From Amarobacillus sp046328225 (GTDB lineage: Bacteria; Chloroflexota; Dehalococcoidia; Tepidiformales; Tepidiformaceae), in contig JAXLWZ010000010.1 in NCBI GenBank assembly GCA_046328225.1, positions 1-64,000 on the forward strand: DNA of 64,000 nucleotides, read 5' to 3'. The notes below the pieces were generated by a model, which saw only the letters and a list, made by a program, of their open reading frames with translations, made no database searches and was not told the DNA's origin. The position numbers and the translations under genes were made by a program. Of this stretch, positions 30,166 to 39,451 are shown in pieces. Position 1 is the first letter of the stretch. The number at the start of each line of letters is the position of its first letter.

Positions 30166-30375
30166 CTATCGCACGGTCGCGCTGTAGCCCTCTTCCTCGA
30201 TCGCCTCGAGGATCTTCTTCACGTCGATGACGCTCCCCTCGACCTTCGCCGAGTTCGACGCCAGGTCCACCTTCGCCGAGGTCACGCCCTCGACGTCCTG
30301 CACGGCGTTCGTAATCGCCCGTACGCAGTGGTCGCAGGTCATGCCCGTGATCGCGAGTTCGATGGTCTGAGACAT
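30166..30375 (-). CDS. copZ: CopZ-type copper chaperone
   Basis: A 69-residue heavy-metal-associated domain with the metal loop GMTCDHC (residues about 11-17) and the usual beta-alpha-beta pattern ending EEEGYSATV. It carries Cu(I) in the cytosol to CopA and probably to CsoR. The start ATG is preceded by AAGGAG. It sits between csoR and copA on one strand, 11 bases after the csoR stop. Confidence 0.93.
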   Translation of the reverse strand: MSQTIELAITGMTCDHCVRAITNAVQDVEGVTSAKVDLASNSAKVEGSVIDVKKILEAIEEEGYSATVR

Positions 30376-30386
30376 ATGGGTTCTCC

Positions 30387-30695
30387 TTAACCGCCGTGTG
30401 GCGGGTGATGCTGAATGGCTTCGCCTTCGACAGGCCCCTGGACGCGGTACAACCGCAACAGCTCCGAGACCGCCCGCTCCACCTCGCCGCCGTTCATCTG
30501 TTCGACGACGTGGGTCCGCAGGTGCCCCTCAATCACGACCCCGTCGAGGCTGCGCAGCGCCTTCTGAATCGAAAGCGACAGGTCGAGGACGTCCATGCAA
30601 TAGCGGTCCTCCTCGATCTGCTTCTCCAGCGCCTGCAGCTGCCCGGAGATGATCTTCATCCGCCGGAGCGCCTGCTTCCGCGTTTCTGGTGTCAT
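30387..30695 (-). CDS. csoR: CsoR/RcnR-family metal-sensing repressor
   Basis: A 102-residue all-helical repressor of the CsoR/RcnR (DUF156) family. The start RRMKIISGQLQALEKQIEEDRYC places C33; H58 and H62 follow in GHLRTHV. Copper sensors use Cys-His-Cys at these positions; here the third ligand is His. The C-terminus ends in a His-rich tail (IQHHPPHGG). Its position upstream of copZ and copA argues for copper sensing, but the ligand set resembles RcnR/FrmR types. A candidate operator lies just upstream of its start. Confidence 0.9.
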   Translation of the reverse strand: MTPETRKQALRRMKIISGQLQALEKQIEEDRYCMDVLDLSLSIQKALRSLDGVVIEGHLRTHVVEQMNGGEVERAVSELLRLYRVQGPVEGEAIQHHPPHGG

Positions 30696-30709
30696 CGACT
30701 CCGCCTCGA

Positions 30710-30726
30710 ATAGGGTACCCCCCTAG
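30710..30726 (-). promoter_or_regulatory. Candidate CsoR operator
   Basis: The inverted repeat TAGGG-TACCC-CCCTA (30711-30725) with a C/G run lies 16 bases upstream of the csoR start. CsoR/RcnR operators typically carry a G/C tract flanked by TA-type half sites. On the minus strand it overlaps a possible -10 (TACCCT). Autoregulation of csoR-copZ-copA is therefore likely. Confidence 0.55.
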
Positions 30727-30831
30727 CCTGCTACGGCCTTCCGCTTCCCGCAACCCCCCGGGCGCGATCGCTCTGAACCACGCCAACCCGTCGCGCCGGC
30801 GGGGGAACGGAAGCCGCCGGGGGCGTAGCGT

Positions 30832-32085
30832 GTGCCCGCTATCGCCGTCGCACCCGTCGAACCCGCTCCGCCACACCGTGTGGCCCGCATCCTTGAGCGC
30901 GCGGGCAGCGCCTCGACGCTTTCGATCGCCCTCGGCGCCGGCCTCGCCAGCCTCTCGATGAACTTCTGGATCCCGTTCCTGCCGCTCTACATGCTCCATC
31001 TCGGCGCCACCAGCGATGCCAACGCCCTCTTCTGGGTCGCGCTCGCCACCACCGGCCAGGGCTTCGCGCGGCTGGTCAGCGGTCCCCTCTGGGGCATCCT
31101 CTCCGACCGCGTCGGCCGCAAGCTGATGTTCATCCGCGCGCTCTACTTCGCGACCGGCACGACCCTCATCGCCGCCTTCGCCACCGAACCGTGGCACGTG
31201 GCCATCGCCTTCCTCTGCCAGGGCCTCTTCTCCGGGTTCATCCCGGCCGCCGTCGCCCTCACCTCCGTGACCGTCGAAGACAGCAAGCTCAGCGGCAGTC
31301 TCGGGCTCGTCACCGGCGCCCAATACCTCGGCAACACGGTCGGTCCCGCCCTCGGCGCCGGGCTGGCCATCCTCTTTGGCATGCGCGGCGCGATCGCGGC
31401 GTCCGCCCTCATGCCGGCCCTTGCCGCCACCCTCGTCATCTTCACCGTCCCCCGCGACCGCACCGAGCTCGCGAGTTCCCGCGCCGCCGCCGTCGAGCGC
31501 GCGAACCACTCGATTCGCAGCATCATCACCGCCCAGTTCGTGCTCGTGCTATTCCTCTACTTCGTCCTGTTTTCGATGTCGCAGGTCGTGCGACTCTCGA
31601 CGCCGATCGCCCTCAAGGACATCGCCGGCGAGGACAGCACCGGGCTCGTCGGCGTCGCCTTCACGGCCGGCGGCATCGGCAGCGTCATCGGCGTGCTCGT
31701 CGTGGGGCGAAGGTGGCTCCGCGCCGGCCAGTTCCGCACCATGCTCGTCGCCGGCTGCCTGGCGTCGGCCCTGTTCCATGTGCTGCTCGCGGCGGCCGGC
31801 AGTGAATGGCTCTTCATCGGCTGGTTCACCGTCATCTCGCTCGTGCAGGCCGCGATGCTCCCCGCGAGCAACACGCTCATCGCCTCGAACGTTCCCCGCG
31901 CGCGGCGCGGCACCGCCTTCGGATTCGCGGGCAGCGCCCAGGCCCTCGCCTTCATGGCCGGCCCGATGAGTGCCGCCGCGTTCGCCGCCGCCTCGCTCGC
32001 GATGGGCTTCGTCGTGCTCGGCGCCCTGTTCGCGGCGCTGGCGCTCCTTCTTCGTTTCACCCTCGCCGAACCGCACCTCGAATAG
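30832..32085 (+). CDS. MFS transporter
   Basis: A 417-residue protein with about 12 hydrophobic segments. The loop 2-3 motif is present as GPLWGILSDRVGRKLMFI, typical of the major facilitator superfamily drug/multidrug exporters. It is a secondary transporter of the inner membrane; the substrate is unknown. The GTG start is used. It diverges from csoR across about 135 bases and converges with the AlkX-like gene. Confidence 0.9.
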   Translation: MPAIAVAPVEPAPPHRVARILERAGSASTLSIALGAGLASLSMNFWIPFLPLYMLHLGATSDANALFWVALATTGQGFARLVSGPLWGILSDRVGRKLMFIRALYFATGTTLIAAFATEPWHVAIAFLCQGLFSGFIPAAVALTSVTVEDSKLSGSLGLVTGAQYLGNTVGPALGAGLAILFGMRGAIAASALMPALAATLVIFTVPRDRTELASSRAAAVERANHSIRSIITAQFVLVLFLYFVLFSMSQVVRLSTPIALKDIAGEDSTGLVGVAFTAGGIGSVIGVLVVGRRWLRAGQFRTMLVAGCLASALFHVLLAAAGSEWLFIGWFTVISLVQAAMLPASNTLIASNVPRARRGTAFGFAGSAQALAFMAGPMSAAAFAAASLAMGFVVLGALFAALALLLRFTLAEPHLE

Positions 32086-32091
32086 CCGCCG

Positions 32092-33324
32092 TCAGGGCGT
32101 CAGCGCATCCGCCAGACCGGCCACGTTCGCCTGCCGCACGACGACCTCGGGCGTCCCGTGCCACCGCGCCGTCCGCGTGAGCATCTCGCGCAGGCTATCC
32201 ACGAGCCCCGCGGTCACCTTCACCCCCGGTTCCAAGTGCAGCGCCTTCACTTCGAACACGCCCAGCGCGCGGTGGGCCTTCGGGTCGAGCCGCCCGATAA
32301 GCCGCTCCCCGTGGAGGATGGGCAGCGTGAAGTACCCGTACCGCCGCTGCGGCGCCGGGGTGTAGCACTCGATCCGGTAGTCGAACCCGAACAACTCCAG
32401 CGCCCGCGCCCGGTCCCACGTCACGGGGTCGAAGGGCGAGAGGAGCACCGTCCGTCCGCCGGCCCGGGGGCGCTCTGCCGCCTTCGCGACCAACTCGGCG
32501 TTCCCCGGGTGGACGTACCCGGGCTGGCTCCAGCCCTCGACGGCGCAGGTCAGCAGCCGGCCCTCAGCGGCCAGCTCCCGCACCATCGCCCGCGTTCCCG
32601 CGACCGAGATCCCCGTGGCGTACAGGTAGCGCTGCACCCATTCCGGCCGTGCGATGCCCAGCGCCCGCACTGCCCGCAGCACCAGTTCCCGTCGCGCGAT
32701 CTCCACCGGCGGTGCCTGCTCATCCGACCAGCCCGGCATCACCCGCCCGGGCAGGTCATACACCCGCTGGAAGCGGTCCCGCCGCGCGATCACCAGGTCC
32801 CCCCGGTCGAACAGGAGCTCGAGGGCGATCTTCTCGTCCTTCCAGTCCCACCACCCCGCGCCTTTCCGGGGCTCCGCCGGCGCGAAATCGGCCGAGCGTA
32901 GCGGCCCTTCGTCCCGCACGCGCGCCATCACCCCGTCCATCAGCTCCCGGTGCGAGGCCGCCCACCGCTCTCGCCCGGGATGGCGCCGCCGCCCGTGCAG
33001 CATGATCGACCGGTACCACGGGAAGTCCGCCATCGAAAGAAAACACGCCGCGTGGGACCAGTACTCGAAGATGCGGTGCTCGGCGAGCAGCCGGTCGAGC
33101 GCGGCCGGCTCGTACTCCCCGACGCGCGACCACAACACAAGATATGGGCTGCGCGCGACCACGCCGATGGTGTCGATCTGCAGCGCATGCATCCGCTCGA
33201 TCGCCGCGAGCATCCCGTCCGCGCTCGCATCCCTTGCTCGCGGCCGTGAAACCAGCCCCTGCGCCGCCAGCAGTGCTCGCCGTGGCGCGTGTGCCGGGAG
33301 CGTTCCAACGTCCGTTGCCGCCAT
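32092..33324 (-). CDS. AlkX/YcaQ-type winged-helix DNA glycosylase
   Basis: A 410-residue protein of the HTH_42 (YcaQ) family. The diagnostic catalytic motif QxD appears in HALQIDTIGVVARSPYLVLWSRV near residue 49, and WDWKDEKIALELLFDRGDLVIARRD marks a winged-helix module. Family members AlkZ/AlkX unhook interstrand crosslinks or excise bulky alkylated bases. QID rather than QxQ fits the AlkX branch. It lies just downstream of scpA on the same strand (58-base gap). Confidence 0.82.
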   Translation of the reverse strand: MAATDVGTLPAHAPRRALLAAQGLVSRPRARDASADGMLAAIERMHALQIDTIGVVARSPYLVLWSRVGEYEPAALDRLLAEHRIFEYWSHAACFLSMADFPWYRSIMLHGRRRHPGRERWAASHRELMDGVMARVRDEGPLRSADFAPAEPRKGAGWWDWKDEKIALELLFDRGDLVIARRDRFQRVYDLPGRVMPGWSDEQAPPVEIARRELVLRAVRALGIARPEWVQRYLYATGISVAGTRAMVRELAAEGRLLTCAVEGWSQPGYVHPGNAELVAKAAERPRAGGRTVLLSPFDPVTWDRARALELFGFDYRIECYTPAPQRRYGYFTLPILHGERLIGRLDPKAHRALGVFEVKALHLEPGVKVTAGLVDSLREMLTRTARWHGTPEVVVRQANVAGLADALTP

Positions 33325-33382
33325 GGCCGTCAGTCTACGGCAGCGAAAACCCGGGAATCCTCGCCCGAACCGGGGGCCTTCG

Positions 33383-34126
33383 CTAGACGGCCGCGGCCGC
33401 CGGCGCCAGCGCCACCACTTCGATGTCGCCCCAGTGGTCGGACTGCCGTGCGTCGCATTCGCCCGCCTTGAGCAGCTCCAGCACGGCCATGAACGAGATC
33501 ACGATGTCGAGCCGCGTGCGGCACTCCATGATCGCCGCCCGGAACGAGAACTTCCCGCGCTGCAGCAACCGCGTCCGGAACTCGGCGATGCGCCCGCTCA
33601 AGGTCAGCGTGTCCCGCGGGATGACGGCCTTTGGCGGGTCCGGCCTTCGCTTCAGCACCTGCTGCATGATCTTGAACAGCGCATCCACCGTGACGCCGCC
33701 CAGGCCATCGCCCTCCGGCGCCTGTGGTGGCGGCGCGAGCCGCGGAAATACCCGCACGCCCATGTCCTGCCGCTCTTCCAGCAGGTCCGTGATCGCCGTG
33801 TAACGCCGGTATTCGAGCAGCAACTCCACCAGTTCCTGCCCGACGTCGTCCTCCTCCGCCGCGTCCTCCGCCAGCTTCGGTGGAAGGGGCAGGAGCGCGC
33901 GCGACTTGAGGAAGATGAGCTTCGCCCCGATGGCAACGAACTCCGCGAGGGCCCCGGGATCGAAGCCCTCGCCAGTTCGAATCGCGCCAAGGTACTGATC
34001 GGTGACCGCAACGAGCGAAACCGCCGTGACATCCAGGTCGTCACGTTCGATGAGATGCAGCAGCAGATCCAGCGGCCCGCGGAACACGGGCAGCGTGATT
34101 TCGGGCATGGGTATCTGGTAGGCCAC
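33383..34126 (-). CDS. scpA: Segregation and condensation protein A
   Basis: A 247-residue kleisin. The N-terminal part FRGPLDLLLHLIERDDLDVTAVSLVAVTDQYL is the ScpA signature, and the C-terminal winged helix is near LDIVISFMAVLELLKAGE. With SMC and ScpB it forms the chromosome condensin. GTG 34126 has a G-run upstream; ATG at 34108 is an alternative. scpB is not adjacent. It follows aroF by 100 bases and may be the tail of the aromatic amino acid operon. Confidence 0.93.
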   Translation of the reverse strand: MAYQIPMPEITLPVFRGPLDLLLHLIERDDLDVTAVSLVAVTDQYLGAIRTGEGFDPGALAEFVAIGAKLIFLKSRALLPLPPKLAEDAAEEDDVGQELVELLLEYRRYTAITDLLEERQDMGVRVFPRLAPPPQAPEGDGLGGVTVDALFKIMQQVLKRRPDPPKAVIPRDTLTLSGRIAEFRTRLLQRGKFSFRAAIMECRTRLDIVISFMAVLELLKAGECDARQSDHWGDIEVVALAPAAAAV

Positions 34127-34226
34127 GCCCCCCCGCGAGAACGCACCTGCCCGGGTCTGACGACCGTTTCCGCTATTCCGCCGCTGCAGACGCCCCCCTA
34201 ACCCCTCGCGAGGTTCGCCGGGCCCG

Positions 34227-35264
34227 TCACGCGGGCACCAGCGGTGTGGCAAGCGTCCGCCCGACCGCGGCGGCGATACCGGAGACCGAGGCCATCATCG
34301 AGGCGAACCCTTCGTGCGTCAACGATTGCGCGCCGTCGCTCAGGGCCCGTTCAGGATGCGGGTGAACCTCGATCAGGAGCCCGTCCGCGCCCGCCGCGAT
34401 CGCCGCCCGCGAGACCGGCGCCACCAGCTGATGCTTCCCCGTGCCATGGCTCGGGTCGGCGATCACGGGCAGGTGGCTCAGCTCCTTCGCCAGCGGGATC
34501 GCGTTGATGTCGAATGTGTTCCGGTAGCTCGTCTCGAACGTGCGAATGCCCCGCTCGCACAGGATCACGTTCGGGTTGCCCGCGGCGAGGATGTACTCGG
34601 CCGCCAGCAGCCACTCCTCGATCAGGCCGCTCAGCCCGCGCTTCAGCAGCACCGGCTTCCGCAGCTTCCCCACTTCATCCAGGAGGATGTAGTTCTGCAT
34701 GTTGCGCGCGCCGATCTGGATGATGTCCGAATAGCGCGCCACCGCATCGATATCGGCCACCGCCATGCACTCCGTTATCACCGGCATGCCCGTGGCCTCG
34801 CCAGCGGTCGCGAGGAAGCGAAGGGCATCAAGCCCGTGCCCACGGAACAGGTACGGCGACGTCCGCGGCTTGAACGCGCCACCCCGCAGGATGTTCGCGC
34901 CCGCCGCCCGCACCGCGTGTGCCGTCCCCACGACGTGTTCCTCGTCCTCGATCGAACAGGGGCCGGCCATCACCGCGAGCTCCCGCCCGCCGATGCGCAC
35001 GCCCCGGCCGACATCGATCACGGAGTCGGCCGGGTGGAAATCGCGCGACACCAGCTTGTAGGGCTTGGTCACACGGTGCACGGATTCGGCATGTGTCATG
35101 GTCTCGAACATGTCCTGGAGGACGGGAAGGTCCGGTCCGATGACGCCAACGATAGTGCGCTCGCTGCCCGTGCTGAGGTGAGCGGCATGACCCGTCTCCT
35201 CCACGCGCCGGACAATGCGCTCGATATCCTCCGGAGTGGCCTCCGGCGAAAGAACGATGATCAC
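34227..35264 (-). CDS. aroF: 3-deoxy-7-phosphoheptulonate synthase (type I-beta)
   Basis: A 345-residue enzyme catalysing the first shikimate step (PEP plus erythrose 4-phosphate). The N-terminal ~80 residues form a ferredoxin-like regulatory domain (VIIVLSPEATPEDIERIV). The catalytic barrel has AGPCSIED, GGAFKPRTSPY, QIGARNMQN, LLKRG and DPSHGTGK. A GTG at 35264 with AAGGAG five bases upstream is the start. It follows aroH by 16 bases. It supplies chorismate for the trp genes above it. Confidence 0.95.
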   Translation of the reverse strand: MIIVLSPEATPEDIERIVRRVEETGHAAHLSTGSERTIVGVIGPDLPVLQDMFETMTHAESVHRVTKPYKLVSRDFHPADSVIDVGRGVRIGGRELAVMAGPCSIEDEEHVVGTAHAVRAAGANILRGGAFKPRTSPYLFRGHGLDALRFLATAGEATGMPVITECMAVADIDAVARYSDIIQIGARNMQNYILLDEVGKLRKPVLLKRGLSGLIEEWLLAAEYILAAGNPNVILCERGIRTFETSYRNTFDINAIPLAKELSHLPVIADPSHGTGKHQLVAPVSRAAIAAGADGLLIEVHPHPERALSDGAQSLTHEGFASMMASVSGIAAAVGRTLATPLVPA

Positions 35265-35280
35265 GGGGTCTCCTTGAGTG

Positions 35281-35664
35281 CTACCGGGCGGTCGAGTACG
35301 TGCTCGAGCTGAGGTCCGGGCGAAGGGCCCGTGCCTCCCTGAGATAGACATGCCTGATGTCATGGATACTCGTTTCGGTATTCACGTGGAGAAGCACGCG
35401 CACGCACAGGGGAAGGCTCCCCGGCACGCTCATTTCGTGGCTGCACATCAGCGGAACGAACGTCCACCCCATCTGCCGTGCCGCCACCGCCGGGAACTCC
35501 GCGTTCACATCCGGTGTCGTCGTGAACCACCCCGAGGCTACGTCCTCGGGATTGATCTCGTTCGCCGCGACCACCGCTTCCAGCAGCTCGCGGGTCGCCG
35601 AGAGGATCTCTTCCTTGCTGTTCTTGCTCACGGTGGTTGCACCGCGGACGCCACGAACTGGCAT
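35281..35664 (-). CDS. aroH: Chorismate mutase (AroH type)
   Basis: A 127-residue monofunctional chorismate mutase of the Bacillus AroH type. It starts VRGVRGATTVSKNSKEEILSATRELL, then PEDVASGWFTTTPDVNAEFPA with conserved residues, and ends LPLCVRVLLHVNT. It converts chorismate to prephenate for Phe/Tyr. It lies between trpA (162-base gap) and aroF. The start is ATG 35664. Confidence 0.94.
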   Translation of the reverse strand: MPVRGVRGATTVSKNSKEEILSATRELLEAVVAANEINPEDVASGWFTTTPDVNAEFPAVAARQMGWTFVPLMCSHEMSVPGSLPLCVRVLLHVNTETSIHDIRHVYLREARALRPDLSSSTYSTAR

Positions 35665-35826
35665 AGCGCGCGTAACTCCTCACGGGATTGGAAAGGGATG
35701 CCTGGGGGCTAGCTGCCTCGGCTGCCAAATCCCCCGGCCGGCGGACATCCATAGCAACGGCCCGGCACGGTCCCGCTCGCGCGCATCCGCGCGGCGCCCC
35801 GTCGCCGAGCCGTAACCACCTGCCCG

Positions 35827-36618
35827 CTATCGGCCGGTAACATGCTCCACATACTCCCTGACGCGCCGTGCGGGGCTCTCCGAGCCCGCTGCGTCAATGG
35901 CCGAGATGATAGCAGATCCCACGATAGCCGCCTCCGCGACCTTCCCCACGGCCACCACATGCTCCCGCCGGCTGATCCCGAATCCCACCGCCAGCGGCAG
36001 ATCAGTTCGTGCCCGCACCCGCGCCAGCAGCGCCGGCAGTTCGTCAACCGCCACACTCGTCCCGCCCGTCGTCCCCGTCACGGAGACGATGTAGATGAAG
36101 GCGTCCGCCGCGTCCACCAGCAACGGAATGCGCGCGTCGCTGGTCGTCGGGGCCAGCAGCGGCACGAACGAAAGATCCCGCGCGCGGCACTCCGCGAGGA
36201 AGCTGCCCGCCTCGTCCGGCGGAAGGTCCACCACGATGAAGCCGTCAACGCCGGCCGATGCGGCCTCCGCCACCGTGCGCCCTTCGCCCAGCGCGAGGAT
36301 CGGGTTGTAGTACCCCATGAACAGCACGGGCACCGTCAGTCCCCGCTCCCGCGCCTCCCGCACGAAACCGAAGCAATCCCGCAGCGTCACATGCTGGCTC
36401 ACCGCGACATGGTTCGCGTGTTGGATCGTCGCCCCGTCCGCCAGCGGGTCCGAGAACGGCACCCCGAGCTCGATCACGTCCGCCCCGCCCGCTTCCATCT
36501 CCAGCAGGATCGGCACCGTCTCCTCGCGTGCCGGGTATCCGGCCGTCACGTAGGCGATGAAGAGAGGCTGGCCCGTGGCCTTGCCCTGCTGGAATCGTTC
36601 ACGGAGTCGACTGGTCAT
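35827..36618 (-). CDS. trpA: Tryptophan synthase alpha chain
   Basis: A 263-residue TIM barrel that cleaves indole-3-glycerol phosphate. Motifs include FIAYVTAGYP, ADVIELGVPFSDPLADG with the catalytic Glu and Asp, and VAVGFGISRREHV. It pairs with TrpB. A clear AAGGAG lies before the ATG. The CPBP gene sits between trpB and trpA, which is unusual. Confidence 0.97.
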   Translation of the reverse strand: MTSRLRERFQQGKATGQPLFIAYVTAGYPAREETVPILLEMEAGGADVIELGVPFSDPLADGATIQHANHVAVSQHVTLRDCFGFVREARERGLTVPVLFMGYYNPILALGEGRTVAEAASAGVDGFIVVDLPPDEAGSFLAECRARDLSFVPLLAPTTSDARIPLLVDAADAFIYIVSVTGTTGGTSVAVDELPALLARVRARTDLPLAVGFGISRREHVVAVGKVAEAAIVGSAIISAIDAAGSESPARRVREYVEHVTGR

Positions 36619-36691
36619 GGGTGCTCCTTCGGAAGCGGCGTTTGGGAGGTGATGCACGGGCGGGGCTCAGGTGCTTCGATACTACCCTTCC

Positions 36692-37474
36692 TCAGCGCGT
36701 CGCCACGAGCACGAGGAAGCTCGTGAAATTGAACATGAAGTGGAACAGGATGCTGTCCCACAGCGTCCCCCGCGACCGGTACAGGTACGCCATGATGATC
36801 CCGATCCAGAAGAACGGGATGATGCTTCCCGGGTCCAGGTGCGCGACCGTGAAGGCGAACGATGAGATCGCGGCCGCGGGCCAGAATCCCCAGCGCAGCA
36901 ACCCCGTGAACATGAATCCGCGGAAGAAGCTCTCCTCCGCCAGGGGCGCGGCCACGCACGCCAGCACGCCGGTCATCGCCAGCGTCAGGTTGTCGCGCGC
37001 GACCGCGCCGGGCACCGTGCTCTCCGGCACCAGGATGTCCGGCCCGAACCGCTCCATCACCGCCCCATATCCGACGACCAGCACGTATGCCACGAATAGC
37101 GCCGCCAGCGGCCGCCACACGCCCGTCCATTCATAGCGCCGCATCCCGAACGACGTGAACAGCTCGCGTCCCGACTGCCGCGTCGCGATTCCAGCGATGG
37201 CGATGAGACCCACCTGGTACACCATCGTCGTCGCCAGCCCGATGCGCAGGCTCATGAGGTCGGCCCACACCCTCGGTGGCGAAGGCAGGTTCCGCCCCTC
37301 CGCCGCCGCCCGCAGACGTTCGTCGCTCCACCGCGCGATGTCGCCAGCCGCCCCGAACACGTCCCGGTCATCGACCCGGAATGAGTGATTCGTGGTCGCG
37401 ACGACGAACGCGAACAGCAGCGTGGTGCCGATATACAGCCCCAATGCGACCAACCCGCCGATAAGCACCGGCAT
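36692..37474 (-). CDS. CPBP family intramembrane protease-like protein
   Basis: A 260-residue integral membrane protein with the CPBP/Abi motifs EESFFRGFMF (EExxxR), FTVAHLDPG (FxxxH) and HFMFNFTSF (HxxxN/B). These residues are thought to form the active site of glutamic-type intramembrane proteases. The start ATG at 37474 is a conservative choice because the frame is open upstream into trpB. It sits inside the trp operon between trpB and trpA, and its substrate is unknown. Confidence 0.88.
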   Translation of the reverse strand: MPVLIGGLVALGLYIGTTLLFAFVVATTNHSFRVDDRDVFGAAGDIARWSDERLRAAAEGRNLPSPPRVWADLMSLRIGLATTMVYQVGLIAIAGIATRQSGRELFTSFGMRRYEWTGVWRPLAALFVAYVLVVGYGAVMERFGPDILVPESTVPGAVARDNLTLAMTGVLACVAAPLAEESFFRGFMFTGLLRWGFWPAAAISSFAFTVAHLDPGSIIPFFWIGIIMAYLYRSRGTLWDSILFHFMFNFTSFLVLVATR

Positions 37475-37530
37475 GGGCCCCCAGTGGCGAGGTTGGAGCG
37501 CACCGGCGCTGCCGCCCCCGGCCGTGGCCG

Positions 37531-38718
37531 TCAGAGCGCCACTCCCAGCGCCGCGGCGACGGTATGCATGTCCTTGTCCCCGCGCCCGCTGAGCCCAATC
37601 AGGAGGTCCTGGTCCGGGCGCATCGTTCGCGCCACCTGCATCGCGTGGTAGATCGCGTGCGAAGGTTCCAGCGCGGGGATGATCCCCTCCGACCGCGTGA
37701 GCGCCTGGAACCCCTCCAGCGCCTGCGTGTCGTCGACGGCCACGTACTCGGCGCGTTCGCTCGTCTTCAGCCACGAATGCTCCGGGCCGACACCCGGGTA
37801 ATCGAGCCCCGCGGAGATGCTGTGCGTCTCCAGGATCTGCCCGGCCTCGTCCTGCAGGAGATAGGTCTTCGTGCCATGCAGCACCCCCGGGCGCCCGGCC
37901 ACCAGGGTCGCTGAGTGGCGGCCGCTGCGAACCCCCTCGCCCGCCGCCTCCACACCGATGAGCCGCACCGCGTCATCGATGAACGGATGGAAGAGACCGA
38001 TGGCGTTGCTCCCCCCACCCACGCAGGCGATCGCCGCATCCGGAAGCCTGCCAGCCTGTTGCAGCATCTGCGCCCGCGCTTCCCGCCCGATGATCGACTG
38101 GAAGTCCCGCACGATCGTCGGGAACGGGTGCGGCCCGATCGCCGAACCAATGATGTAGTGCGTCGTCCGCACGTTCGTCACCCAGTCCCGCATGGCCGCG
38201 TTGATCGCGTCCTTCAGCGTCTTCGAACCCGTCTCCACCGAAACGAGTGTCGCGCCGAGCATCTTCATCCGGAACGCGTTTAGCGACTGCCGCCGGATGT
38301 CCTCGCTGCCCATGTACACGTGGCACTCAAGGTTCAACATCGCGCATACCGTGGCCGTCGCGACCCCGTGCTGGCCTGCACCGGTCTCCGCGATGATCCG
38401 CGGCTTCCCCAGCCGTTTCGCCAGCAGCGCCTGCCCCAGCGCGTTGTTGATCTTGTGGGCGCCCGTGTGCGCGAGGTCCTCGCGCTTGAGCCAGATGCGC
38501 GCCCCGCCGCACTCCCTCGTGAGCCGCTCGGCGAAGTACAGCGGCGTTGGCCGCCCGACATAGTGCTCGTACAGGTCGGCCAGTTCGCGGTGGAATTCGG
38601 GGTCCTCGCGCGCTTCCGCGTACACGCGCTCGAGTTCCTCGTGCGCCGCCACCAGCGTCTCCGGGATGTACCGTCCGCCGAATTCGCCGAAGCGCGGCGA
38701 TAGAGGCTCAGCGACCAT
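37531..38718 (-). CDS. trpB: Tryptophan synthase beta chain (TrpB1)
   Basis: A 395-residue PLP enzyme that condenses indole with serine. LKREDLAHTGAHKINNALGQ carries the Schiff-base Lys. ETGAGQHGVATATV and CVGGGSNAIGLFHPF bind substrate and phosphate. The ATG is preceded by GGGGAGG. Eleven bases overlap trpF. The operon also carries a TrpB2-type gene at its far end. Confidence 0.97.
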   Translation of the reverse strand: MVAEPLSPRFGEFGGRYIPETLVAAHEELERVYAEAREDPEFHRELADLYEHYVGRPTPLYFAERLTRECGGARIWLKREDLAHTGAHKINNALGQALLAKRLGKPRIIAETGAGQHGVATATVCAMLNLECHVYMGSEDIRRQSLNAFRMKMLGATLVSVETGSKTLKDAINAAMRDWVTNVRTTHYIIGSAIGPHPFPTIVRDFQSIIGREARAQMLQQAGRLPDAAIACVGGGSNAIGLFHPFIDDAVRLIGVEAAGEGVRSGRHSATLVAGRPGVLHGTKTYLLQDEAGQILETHSISAGLDYPGVGPEHSWLKTSERAEYVAVDDTQALEGFQALTRSEGIIPALEPSHAIYHAMQVARTMRPDQDLLIGLSGRGDKDMHTVAAALGVAL

Positions 38719-39451
38719 TTCGTCCTCCCCGTACCGCGCGAATGAAGGCGCGGATCTTCTCGATATCCTTGACTCCGTCCGTCTCGACCCCGCTCGATAC
38801 GTCCACGCCCCACGGCTCCACCAGAGCGACCGCCTCGGCGACGTTTTCCGGCGCGAGCCCACCAGCGAGCAGGAACGGCAGCCGCCGCGCCGCCTCCGCC
38901 GCGACGCCCCAATCGAAGCGCTCCCCGGTGCCGCCCTTCGCCGCGCTCGAACCGGTGTCCAGCAGCACCCCCGCCGCGAGCCCATCACGGACGGCATCGA
39001 AGACGTCCTCCGCCGCGGTCTCGGGGAACATGTGCACGGCGCGAACCACCGGCCGCTCGACCGCGCGCACGAAGTCGGCGTCCTCGCCCCCCGAAAGCTG
39101 CACCAAGTCGAGGTCCGCCGCATCCGCGATGTCGTTCACTTCGCTCACCGTCTGGTTCGCGAACACGCCCACGATGAGCGGCCGCCACCGTGCCGCCGCC
39201 GTCTCGATCGCCTCGCTCCAGGCGCCATACCAGCCAAGCCCACGGACATCGCCCCGTTCGGGAGCTTCGAAGGTCACTGGCCCGGGCATGTGGCGCTCCC
39301 CGCGCACCGCCTCCAGGATGTCGTGGCACTCCTGCGGCGTCACCTTCCGCCGCGACTCCGCGAACATCAGGCCGATCATGTCCGCGCCGGCTTTGGCTGT
39401 CTCGACGGCCGTCGCCGCGTCGCGCAGCCCGCAGATTTTGATGATGGTCAC
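38708..39451 (-). CDS. trpF: Phosphoribosylanthranilate isomerase
   Basis: A 247-residue TIM-barrel isomerase of tryptophan synthesis. It begins IIKICGLRDAATA with the catalytic Cys; the usual LFLAGGLAPENV region and GVDVSSGVETDGVKD phosphate loop are visible. The start is GTG, overlapping the kinase stop by four bases (GTGA). Product feeds TrpC. Confidence 0.95.
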   Translation of the reverse strand: MTIIKICGLRDAATAVETAKAGADMIGLMFAESRRKVTPQECHDILEAVRGERHMPGPVTFEAPERGDVRGLGWYGAWSEAIETAAARWRPLIVGVFANQTVSEVNDIADAADLDLVQLSGGEDADFVRAVERPVVRAVHMFPETAAEDVFDAVRDGLAAGVLLDTGSSAAKGGTGERFDWGVAAEAARRLPFLLAGGLAPENVAEAVALVEPWGVDVSSGVETDGVKDIEKIRAFIRAVRGGRNGR

